Source: Pseudomonas sp. GOM6 (GTDB taxonomy: Bacteria; Pseudomonadota; Gammaproteobacteria; Pseudomonadales; Pseudomonadaceae). From it: a stretch of DNA of 64,000 nt. Below are positions 17,170 to 24,483 of this stretch, piece by piece (positions within the stretch are counted from its first letter, which is position 1; every line of letters starts with the position of its first letter). The notes beneath the pieces were generated by a model. The model saw nothing but the letters and a program-made list of their open reading frames with translations, had not been told where the DNA came from and did not search any database. The stretch covers positions 117,038 through 181,037 of the forward strand of contig NZ_JARPUS010000009.1 in assembly GCF_029537485.1 (NCBI RefSeq). The letters are read 5' to 3'. Both the position numbers and the translations under genes were made by a program.

Positions 17170-17975
17170 CTTCGAGCAGATTCGCCAGCTTCACCCTGTT
17201 GCTGCTATCGGCTCTGGTTGCCGGGTGCACCAGCCAGCAGAGTCGCCAATCGCTCGACGATGCGGCGGCCAGCTTCCAGCAGGTCAAGGAGGACACCAAT
17301 GTGCTGCGCAGCGCGCCGAAGGACGTGATTCGCGCCGGTGAATCCCTGGCCCGCGCCGAGCGCCTGTCGAGCTACTGGGGCAGCGACGACGACGTTATTC
17401 ACTATGCCTACCTGAGTCAGCGTTACAGCCAGATTGCCCGCCAACACAGCGATCTCAACCTCAATCAGGAACGCCTGGCCAGGCTCGATCTGGAACGCGA
17501 GCGACTGCAGCTGGCGCTGCGCGAAGCCAAGCTGCTCGGCGCCCAGCAGCAGGGCCAGTGGCTGGAAGAGCAGATGGTCAACCTGGCTGCCAGCGAAACC
17601 GATCGCGGGCTGGTCATGACCCTGGGTGACGTGCTCTTCGATGCCGGTCGCAGCGAGCTCAAGGCTTCGGCCACTCGCACCATTCTCAAGCTGGTGCAGT
17701 TCCTCCAGGTCAACCCGCGGCGCACCGTGCGTATCGAGGGTTACACCGACAACCGCGGCGACGCAGCGGAGAACCTCGAACTGTCGCGTGCTCGCGCCCA
17801 GGCCGTGGCCGATGTACTGCGAGACTTGGGCATCGATGCCAAGCGCATCGAGGTCAAGGGCTACGGTGAAGCTCACCCGCTGGCGGAAAACGCCTCAGCC
17901 AAGGGGCGGGCGCAGAATCGCCGGGTGGAGATCCTCATTTCCGACGAACAGGGTCATCTCAGCGCCGATCGCTGA
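17166..17975 (+). CDS. OmpA-family peptidoglycan-binding lipoprotein
   Basis: 269 aa. Lipoprotein signal with lipobox VAGC (Cys about 19). A helical middle region (residues 25-140) resembles DUF4398. The C-terminal OmpA/Pal domain (about 150-265) has LGDVLFDAGRSELK, RIEGYTDNRGDAAENLELSR with the peptidoglycan-binding Asp and Arg, and GYGEAHPLAENASAKGRAQN. It tethers the outer membrane to peptidoglycan. Overlaps the upstream gene by 4 bp and is followed by a terminator. Confidence 0.92.
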   Translation: MTSSRFASFTLLLLSALVAGCTSQQSRQSLDDAAASFQQVKEDTNVLRSAPKDVIRAGESLARAERLSSYWGSDDDVIHYAYLSQRYSQIARQHSDLNLNQERLARLDLERERLQLALREAKLLGAQQQGQWLEEQMVNLAASETDRGLVMTLGDVLFDAGRSELKASATRTILKLVQFLQVNPRRTVRIEGYTDNRGDAAENLELSRARAQAVADVLRDLGIDAKRIEVKGYGEAHPLAENASAKGRAQNRRVEILISDEQGHLSADR

Positions 17976-17995
17976 TCACCTCCGACCGTCACCAC

Positions 17996-18024
17996 AACCC
18001 CGGTGCTTCTGCCCGGGGTTTTTT
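17996..18024 (+). terminator. Intrinsic terminator after OmpA-family gene
   Basis: AACCCCGG (17996-18003) pairs with CCGGGGTT (18013-18020), then a T-run. Confidence 0.9.
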
Positions 18025-18062
18025 GTTCGCCGAAAGTGCAATGCGACAGGGTCAGCTGAGCG

Positions 18063-18123
18063 GCTAAGCTGGAACAGTCGAAACTGTACTGCCTGCAAAT
18101 AATCTGACTGTGCCGCTAAGCTG
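18063..18123 (+). promoter_or_regulatory. Direct repeats upstream of MocR gene
   Basis: GCTAAGCTG occurs at 18063-18071 and again at 18115-18123, 52 bp apart. An inverted pair ACAGT/ACTGT lies at 18074-18087, and further ACTGT copies follow up to about 18140. MocR/GabR proteins bind direct repeats near their own promoters, so autoregulation is likely (inference). Confidence 0.45.
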
Positions 18124-18172
18124 AGACTGTATTTGGCTACTGTTACGGTTCAGTCGCGGAGGAAACCTCGAA

Positions 18173-19603
18173 ATGACCAGTTTGTTGCTTTATCAGCGCA
18201 TCGCCCAGCAGCTGGCCGAGGATATTCGTCGCGGTGTCTACCAGCCGGGCGAGCGTGTGCCGTCTGTGCGCAAGATGAGCTCGCAGCTCAGCGTCAGCCA
18301 TGCCACCGTGCTACAGGCCTACGCCAATCTCGAAGACATGGGCCTGATTCGCGCGCGTCCGCAGTCCGGCTTTTATGTGCACCAGACGGCCGGTCTCACC
18401 GCGCCGACCCCCGACATCGCACGGGTCGAGCGTCCGGCGCTGGTTACCCGCAGCAGCATTATCAGCCAGGTCCTGACTGAGTCGCGCCAGGAGGGGGTGT
18501 TCCCACTGGGGGCGGCGGTGCCGCATGTGGACTATCTGCCGGTGCGCTCGTTGCACCAGCAACTGGCCAAGGTCACCCGCTTCCAGAGTCCGCGTGCGTT
18601 CAGCTACATGTTCAGCCCCGGCTACGAGCCGCTGCGCCGCCAGGTGGCGATCCGCATGCGCGACGCCAGCGTGGTGGTCGATCCGTCCGAAGTGGTGATC
18701 ACCCATGGCTGTGTGGATGCCATCCACATGGCCCTGCGGGTGGTGACCAAGCCGGGCGATCTGATTGCTGCAGAGTCACCAACCTACTACGGCCTGCTGC
18801 AATTGGCCGAGGTGCTCGGCCTCAAGGTCATCGAGATCCCCAGCGATCCGAGCACCGGCCTGAGTCTGGAAGCCCTGCAGCTCGCCGCCAACCAGTGGCC
18901 GATCAAGGCGCTGGTGCTCACCGCGCGGCTGAGCAACCCGCTGGGGGGCAGCATTCCCGAGGAGCGCCAGAAACAACTGCTGCGCCTGACCGCCGACCAC
19001 GATATCCGCGTGATCGAGGACGACATCTACGGCGAACTGTTGTTCGAGCCGGGCCGTAGCAAGGCGCTCAAGGCCCATGATCGTGAGGATCAGGTGATCT
19101 ACTGCTCCAGCTTTTCGAAAACCCTGTCGCCGGGTGTGCGTATCGGCTGGATCATCGCCGGCCGTTATCAGGAGGAAGTGGAGCGGCTGCAGACTTTCAG
19201 CACCCACTCGGCCTGCAGCGTTACCCAGATGGGCGTGGCCGCCTATCTGGAGAACGGCGGCTACGACCGTCATCTGCGGCATATCCGCCAGGAGTACCGC
19301 AAGAACATGACCGCCTACCAGCTGGCGGTGCAGCAGCACTTTCCTGAGGGCTCGCAGATGACGCGCCCGCATGGCGGCTTCATTCTCTGGGTCAGCCTGC
19401 CGGGCAAGGTCAGTGCCCAGGAGCTGCATGTGCGGGCGCTGCAGCAGGGTATCAGCATCGCGCCGGGGCTGATCTTCAGCAACACCGAGCAGTTCAACAA
19501 CTGCCTGCGCCTGACCTGTGGCGTGCCATGGAACCGTGAGTCCGAACGGGCGATCATGACCCTCGGCATGCTGGCCAGGCAGCTCTGTCAGGAAAACGCT
19601 TAA
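18173..19603 (+). CDS. MocR/GabR-type regulator (GntR HTH fused to aminotransferase fold)
   Basis: 476 aa, start ATG 18173 after CGGAGGAAA. N-terminal GntR winged helix (residues about 5-70: IAQQLAEDIRRGVYQPGERV, PSVRKMSSQLSVSHATVLQA). A linker is followed by a class I aminotransferase-like PLP domain. The PLP lysine is in SSFSKTLSPGVR (Lys 316), and NPLGGSIP and DDIYGELLF are standard PLP-fold segments. It corresponds in position to the GntR-type regulator near the P. aeruginosa atu cluster. The target and ligand are not visible; the VWA/ECF operon immediately downstream is the first candidate. Confidence 0.9.
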   Translation: MTSLLLYQRIAQQLAEDIRRGVYQPGERVPSVRKMSSQLSVSHATVLQAYANLEDMGLIRARPQSGFYVHQTAGLTAPTPDIARVERPALVTRSSIISQVLTESRQEGVFPLGAAVPHVDYLPVRSLHQQLAKVTRFQSPRAFSYMFSPGYEPLRRQVAIRMRDASVVVDPSEVVITHGCVDAIHMALRVVTKPGDLIAAESPTYYGLLQLAEVLGLKVIEIPSDPSTGLSLEALQLAANQWPIKALVLTARLSNPLGGSIPEERQKQLLRLTADHDIRVIEDDIYGELLFEPGRSKALKAHDREDQVIYCSSFSKTLSPGVRIGWIIAGRYQEEVERLQTFSTHSACSVTQMGVAAYLENGGYDRHLRHIRQEYRKNMTAYQLAVQQHFPEGSQMTRPHGGFILWVSLPGKVSAQELHVRALQQGISIAPGLIFSNTEQFNNCLRLTCGVPWNRESERAIMTLGMLARQLCQENA

Positions 19604-19666
19604 CCCGGATTCGCTGGCGGCTCCGTCTACCTGGGCGAATGGACTTTTCGCCCGAGGAGCGCCGCC

Positions 19667-21382
19667 ATGAACCACATCGCCACCCAACCCCTGTTTGCCG
19701 GTTTCGGCGCCACCCTGGCGCTGACGTTGGCGGCTTGCAGTGCCTCCCATGAAGATCCCGGTGCGGCTGCCCAGCCGGTCGCGCCCGAGGTCAAGCAGGA
19801 GGCGCTGCACGAGCAGGTCGCTGCCGACGCTTCCTATGCCGCGAAGCGCTCTGTGCATGCCAGAGAGGCGCACAGGGCCATGCCTCAGGGCATACCGATG
19901 AGCGCGCCGGCGGCGTCGCTGGCCGACAATGCCGGTTTCGGCTACCAGGATGTCTACCGCGAGCAGTACCAGAAGATCGAGAGCAGCCCGGTGCAAGCCG
20001 TGGCCCAGCAGCCGGTGTCGACTTTCAGCATCGACGTGGACACCGGCGCCTACGCCAACGTGCGGCGCTTCCTCAACGATGGCAGCCTGCCGCCCAAGGA
20101 AGCGGTGCGCCTGGAGGAGCTGGTCAACTACTTCCCTTACGCCTATCCCAAGCCCGAGGGCGACGTGCCGTTCAGCGTCGCCACCGAGCTGGCGACCACG
20201 CCCTGGAACCCCGAAACCCGCCTGCTGCGCGTGGCGATCAAGGCCGCGGATCTGAGTGCCGCCGAGCTGCCACCGGCCAACCTGGTGTTCCTGGTCGATG
20301 TGTCCGGCTCTATGGATCGCCGCGAGGGCCTGCCGATGGTGCAGAGCACCCTCAAGCTGCTGGTCGACCAGTTGCGCCCGCAGGATCGCGTAGCCCTGGT
20401 CACCTATGCCGGCAATGCCAGCGTGGTGCTGAAATCCACTGCCGGTAGCGAGAAGGCCAGGATTCGCACGGCCATCGACCAGCTCACCGCGGGCGGATCC
20501 ACCGCCGGCGAGTCGGGTATCCAGCTGGCCTACCAGGAAGCGCAGAAGGGCATGCTCAAGGACGGCATCAACCGCATCCTGCTAGCCACTGACGGCGACT
20601 TCAACGTCGGCATCAGCGACTTCGAAACGCTCAAGCAGCTCGCCGCCGACAAGCGCAAAACCGGTGTGTCGCTGACCACCCTGGGCTTCGGTGTAGGCAA
20701 CTACAACGAGCAACTGATGGAGCAACTGGCCGATGCCGGCGACGGCAACTACGCCTACATCGACAATCTGCGCGAGGCGCGTAAGGTGTTGGTCGATCAG
20801 CTCAGCTCGACCCTGGCGACGGTGGCCAAGGACGTGAAGATCCAGGTCGAGTTCAACCCGGCCGAGGTCAGCGAATACCGCTTGCTGGGCTACGAGAACC
20901 GCGCGCTGAAACGCGAGGATTTTTCCAACGACAAGGTCGATGCCGGCGAGATCGGCGCCGGACATACGGTCACCGCCCTGTACGAGGTGGTGCCGGTGGG
21001 CGCCAAGGGCTGGCTGGAGCCGCTGCGCTACGCCCAGACCAATGAAAAGCCTGGCAAGGCCGGCGAGATCGCCTGGCTGCGTCTGCGCTACAAGGCGCCC
21101 GAGGGCGGCGCCAGCCGGCTGGTCGAACGGCCGATCGGCAAGGGCCAGGCGACGCCGATCAACCAGGCCAGCGAGGACCTGCGTTTCGCCGCCGCGGTAG
21201 CCGCCTTCGCCCAGCAACTCGTGGACGCCAAGTACACCGGCGACTTCTCCCTGGCCGACAGCGCCAGGCTGGCGCGCGGTGCCAAGGGCGAGGACCCGTT
21301 CGGCCTGCGCGGCGAATTCGTGCAGCTGGTAGAGCTGGCGCAAAGCCTGCAAACTCCGGAGGCTCATGCAAAACTGCCCTGA
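19667..21382 (+). CDS. VWA-domain lipoprotein (YfbK-like)
   Basis: 571 aa. N-terminal lipobox LAAC within LALTLAACSASHED. A region typical of YfbK-type proteins follows (VSTFSIDVDTGAYANVRRFL, then LPPKEAVRLEELVNYFPY). The von Willebrand A domain starts near residue 205 with an intact MIDAS motif DVSGS (Asp 211, Ser 213, Ser 215). A DUF3520-type C-terminal domain follows. It is probably an envelope protein mediating metal-dependent protein contacts. It ends 95 bp before the ECF sigma factor gene, probably in the same transcript. Confidence 0.9.
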   Translation: MNHIATQPLFAGFGATLALTLAACSASHEDPGAAAQPVAPEVKQEALHEQVAADASYAAKRSVHAREAHRAMPQGIPMSAPAASLADNAGFGYQDVYREQYQKIESSPVQAVAQQPVSTFSIDVDTGAYANVRRFLNDGSLPPKEAVRLEELVNYFPYAYPKPEGDVPFSVATELATTPWNPETRLLRVAIKAADLSAAELPPANLVFLVDVSGSMDRREGLPMVQSTLKLLVDQLRPQDRVALVTYAGNASVVLKSTAGSEKARIRTAIDQLTAGGSTAGESGIQLAYQEAQKGMLKDGINRILLATDGDFNVGISDFETLKQLAADKRKTGVSLTTLGFGVGNYNEQLMEQLADAGDGNYAYIDNLREARKVLVDQLSSTLATVAKDVKIQVEFNPAEVSEYRLLGYENRALKREDFSNDKVDAGEIGAGHTVTALYEVVPVGAKGWLEPLRYAQTNEKPGKAGEIAWLRLRYKAPEGGASRLVERPIGKGQATPINQASEDLRFAAAVAAFAQQLVDAKYTGDFSLADSARLARGAKGEDPFGLRGEFVQLVELAQSLQTPEAHAKLP

Positions 21383-21477
21383 CGTTGTTGCTCCGCCTTG
21401 TCGGTGTCGGTCTACTGCCTGCGGCGAAGCGCCTAGCCTGGCACGCTTCGCTCTGTTCTGCCTGGACCTCCATTCAT

Positions 21478-22080
21478 ATGAATGAGCAAACCTGCTTGAA
21501 CCTACCACTGCAAGACGATGACGCCGCGCTGCTGCGGCGTTATCGCCAGGGCGACACCGTGGCCTTCACCACGCTCTACGAGCGCCACCGCCTCGGCCTG
21601 TTCCGCTTCCTTCTCGGTCTGTGCGGTGACCACGCCCTGGCCGAGGAAGTATTCCAGGACACCTGGATGAGCCTGATCCGCAGCGCCAGCGAACAGCGCG
21701 AGGCGTTGCTGTTCAAGACCTGGCTGTACCAGATCGCGCGTAATCGCCTGATCGACCACTGGCGCAAGAGTGGGCGCCACCAGGGAAAGCTCGATGAGTA
21801 CGACGAGACGCAGCACGCCAGCGCCGACCCGGGCCCCGGCCCCGAGCAGCAGTTGCTGCTCAGCCGCGACCAGGAGCGCCTGCAGACGGCGCTGGCCGAT
21901 CTGCCCGAGGAGCAGCGCGAGGTGTTCCTGCTGCGCGCCCACGGCGACCTGGAACTGGCGGAAATCGCCGAGCTCACCCGCACGCCGGCGGAAACCGTGA
22001 AGAGCCGCCTGCGCTATGCGCTGAACAAGTTACGTCGGCTGCTGGCCGACCCGGCTGCGGCCGAGGAGGTATCGGCATGA
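21478..22080 (+). CDS. ECF-type RNA polymerase sigma factor
   Basis: 200 aa from ATG 21478; the frame is open from 21385 but that would add 31 non-conserved residues overlapping the intergenic region. Region 2 (DAALLRRYRQGDTVAFTTLY, then AEEVFQDTWMSLIR, FKTWLYQIARNRLIDHWRK) and region 4 (LADLPEEQREVFLLRAHGDL, then IAELTRTPAETVKSRLRYAL) are clear. The stop overlaps the start of the next gene by 4 bp, the usual arrangement with an anti-sigma partner. Confidence 0.93.
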   Translation: MNEQTCLNLPLQDDDAALLRRYRQGDTVAFTTLYERHRLGLFRFLLGLCGDHALAEEVFQDTWMSLIRSASEQREALLFKTWLYQIARNRLIDHWRKSGRHQGKLDEYDETQHASADPGPGPEQQLLLSRDQERLQTALADLPEEQREVFLLRAHGDLELAEIAELTRTPAETVKSRLRYALNKLRRLLADPAAAEEVSA

Positions 22081-22856
22081 GCCAAGAACATAACGATCTG
22101 CAGCATGAACAACAGCTGCTGCAGCATTTCCGCCAGCACAGCCAGGGCGAGCCTTCCGCTGTGCTGGATGCGCGGATTCTCGCGGCGGCGCATCGGGCCG
22201 TCGCTGCCACGCCCTCTCGTCCAGGCTTCCCGCAGCGCCTGCATGCCTGGCTGTTCGGGGCCGGTAGCAATACCCGCTGGTCGCTGGCCTTCGCCGGCCT
22301 GGCCACCCTGGGCATCGGCCTGAGCCTGACGCTACGCACGCAGGAGCAGTTGCCCAGCGCCTACGATCTACCCAGCCCTGCTGCCGCGCAGGCGCCGGTG
22401 CTGCGGGAGATGGCACCGAAGCTGCTGGCTGAGCCGGCCGGCAGCATGGAGCAGAAGAAAGCCGAGGTTGCGCGCCAGGCCACGACCGCCGAGTCGTCTG
22501 CAGCGTTTGCAATCTCGCCACCCGCAGCGGCGATGCCGCGCCAGGCGGCTCCTGCTGCACCGGCAATGGACGCTCTGGCCGATGCGTCATCGAACGAGGC
22601 TGAGGTGCCAGTGGCGGCCAAGGTGCAGGCTGCCGAGCAGGCCCGGGCTCGGACTCAGGAATATGCCCGTCGCGCACCTGAGCGGCTGGCCGGCACCCTG
22701 GCTGAGTCCGCTCCGCTGCGTGAGCGCCTGCAGGAAGTGTTGCGCCTACGCCAGGAGGGGCAGCAGGGACTGGCCGAGCAGTTGCTGCAGCATTTGACGC
22801 GCCAGTACCCGCAGCAGGATGTGCCGGCCGAGCTCCGGCGCCTGCAGCGGGACTAG
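22077..22856 (+). CDS. Probable anti-sigma-like single-pass membrane protein
   Basis: 259 aa, start ATG overlapping the sigma factor stop (ATGA). The N-terminal cytoplasmic part has about 60 residues (ILAAAHRAVAATPSRPGF). One hydrophobic segment follows (WSLAFAGLATLGIGLSLTL, about residues 64-82). The long periplasmic part is rich in Ala, Pro, Glu and Gln and ends in a helical region (LRERLQEVLRLRQEGQQGLA). No zinc-binding anti-sigma motif (HxxxCxxC) is visible. Its role as the sigma factor's regulator rests on topology and coupling only. Confidence 0.65.
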   Translation: MSQEHNDLQHEQQLLQHFRQHSQGEPSAVLDARILAAAHRAVAATPSRPGFPQRLHAWLFGAGSNTRWSLAFAGLATLGIGLSLTLRTQEQLPSAYDLPSPAAAQAPVLREMAPKLLAEPAGSMEQKKAEVARQATTAESSAAFAISPPAAAMPRQAAPAAPAMDALADASSNEAEVPVAAKVQAAEQARARTQEYARRAPERLAGTLAESAPLRERLQEVLRLRQEGQQGLAEQLLQHLTRQYPQQDVPAELRRLQRD

Positions 22857-22925
22857 AGGTTGCTGGCTTGCCAGAATGCGGGGCAGGGGCGAGCATATAG
22901 GCATTCGTTGCCGTGTTTGTTTGCC

Positions 22926-23453
22926 ATGTCCCGCTTGCCTGTTCTGCCCCTGTTGCTGGTTTTGAGCCTGCTCAGCGCCTGTGACGACCAGCCTTCTCCA
23001 GCGCCTGCCCATTCAGAGGGCTCTTCTGCGCCCATACCGGCGGATACGCCCAAAACGCCACCTGTTGCGCCTGTCGAGCCGACGCCCAAGCCGGCACAAA
23101 CCCCGGAGAAGCTTCCCGAGCCTGGCAGCAAGGTAGTCGAGGACACCCGCCTTTCTGAGCCCGCAGACAGCAGGCCCATGCCTGCGGTCAAGGTCGACAA
23201 GGAACAGGCGTTGCCCCCCGCGCGTCTGGATTTGCATTTGCCGCCGGAGTTGGTCGAGCAGATCCAGCCCGATGCGCCGTTGGAACCACTCACGCCACCG
23301 TCACTGCTACCGGAGATGTTCGTCGAGAAGCCCAAGGAGCCGGGACCGTTCGAGCTCAACGGCAGGCTGATCACCAATGATCGTGGCGACAAGAACGCGG
23401 ACTACTGGGATACGGTCGAGGGCGCCGAACTGCAGTTCAAGTTCCGCAACTAG
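22926..23453 (+). CDS. Proline-rich lipoprotein of unknown function
   Basis: 175 aa from ATG 22926 (MSRLPVLPLLLVLSLLSACD): lipobox LSAC with Cys at 19. The mature part is about 20% Pro, with an extended segment (PADTPKTPPVAPVEPTPKPA) that could span periplasm or peptidoglycan. The C-terminus (LNGRLITNDRGDKNADYWDT, VEGAELQFKFRN) is better ordered. It may end the sigma-factor operon. No family recognised. Confidence 0.75.
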   Translation: MSRLPVLPLLLVLSLLSACDDQPSPAPAHSEGSSAPIPADTPKTPPVAPVEPTPKPAQTPEKLPEPGSKVVEDTRLSEPADSRPMPAVKVDKEQALPPARLDLHLPPELVEQIQPDAPLEPLTPPSLLPEMFVEKPKEPGPFELNGRLITNDRGDKNADYWDTVEGAELQFKFRN

Positions 23454-23501
23454 CGAAACCAGCGCTTGCTGGTGGATAGGCCGGCGCGGAGCGAACGTGG
23501 T

Positions 23502-24320
23502 TCAATCGACGAACAAATCGGTCATCAGCTTGCCAGCCGGGTCATAACGGTACTGCTCGAAGTCTTCCTGGCCCTGCTCGCGGAGGATCTCCTCATCGAT
23601 CAGCAGGCGGCCGCTGATCGTGCGCTCGCTGCTCGACAGGATGGCGCAGGCGGCGTCGGCCATGATCGCTGGCAGGCGCGCGGCCTTCATCACTGCCGGG
23701 CCGCCGGCTTCGAACTCTATGGCGGCGGTGGCAATCACCGTCTTCGGCCACAGTGAGTTGACGCTGATGCCGTATTTCCGGAATTCCTCGTGCATCCCCA
23801 AGGTCAGCATGCTCATGCCGTACTTGGTGGTGGTGTACGGGCCGTAGCTGGCGAACCACTTGGGGTCGAGGTTGAGTGGTGGCGACAGGCTGAGGATATG
23901 GCCGCGGCTGTCCTTCAGATAAGGCAGCGCCGCCTGGCTGCAGACCATTACCGCGCGGGTGTTGATCTGGAACATCAGGTCGAAGCGCTTGGGCGGCAGG
24001 TGTTCGACGCCCACCAGTTTGATCGCGCCGGCATTGTTGATCAGTGCATCGATGCCGCCGAAGTGCTCGGCGGCCTGGGCCATGGCGGCCTTCACTGCCT
24101 CTTCTTCGCGCACGTCCAGTTGCAGCGCCAGGGCCTTGCCGCCGGCGGCTTCAACTTCTGCTGCCACCGAATGGATGGTGCCCGGCAGTTTGGCGTGGGC
24201 TTCGGCGCTCTTGGCGGCGATAACGATATTGGCGCCTTGGCCTGCAGCCTTTAGGGCGATCTCGCGGCCGATGCCACGGCTGGCGCCGGTGATGAACAGG
24301 GTCTTGCCGGACAGGGACAT
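23502..24320 (-). CDS. atuG: SDR oxidoreductase, AtuG-like
   Basis: 272 aa short-chain dehydrogenase/reductase. Cofactor motif TGASRGIG (residues 11-18), NNAG and the catalytic YTTTK (Tyr-x3-Lys) are present. The sequence resembles HSDL2-type SDRs, a subgroup associated with lipid or sterol-type acyl substrates. It is the last gene of the minus-strand atu operon, in the position of atuG in P. aeruginosa. Probably it oxidises or reduces a terpenoid alcohol or keto intermediate (inference). It converges on the Pro-rich lipoprotein gene. No atuH (acyl-CoA synthetase) follows. Confidence 0.8.
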   Translation of the reverse strand: MSLSGKTLFITGASRGIGREIALKAAGQGANIVIAAKSAEAHAKLPGTIHSVAAEVEAAGGKALALQLDVREEEAVKAAMAQAAEHFGGIDALINNAGAIKLVGVEHLPPKRFDLMFQINTRAVMVCSQAALPYLKDSRGHILSLSPPLNLDPKWFASYGPYTTTKYGMSMLTLGMHEEFRKYGISVNSLWPKTVIATAAIEFEAGGPAVMKAARLPAIMADAACAILSSSERTISGRLLIDEEILREQGQEDFEQYRYDPAGKLMTDLFVD

Positions 24321-24362
24321 GCGCTAACTCCGTTGTTTTTGTTTGTGGGCATGGACGGGCAA

Positions 24363-24427
24363 TGTGGGAGCGGCCTTAGCCGCGATAGGGCCAGGTTAAA
24401 AGCATCGCGGCTAAAGCCGCTCCCACA
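24363..24427. repeat. REP-like palindrome (atuF/atuG junction)
   Basis: Two 24-nt arms, 24363-24386 and 24404-24427, are inverted copies with one mismatch and a 17-nt loop. The core GGGAGCGG...CCGCTCCC is the form of the common Pseudomonas REP element. Closely related arms occur at 27400-27423 and 31121-31200. Confidence 0.9.
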
Positions 24428-24483
24428 CTGAACGCCAGGTGAATAAGGATCGTGGCGAGATTCTGGACGCCATCCACCCTGCG

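Noticed and set aside
23458..23471. CCAGCGCTTGCTGG as a terminator between the Pro-rich lipoprotein gene and atuG
   Set aside because: Short stem, no T-run on either strand.
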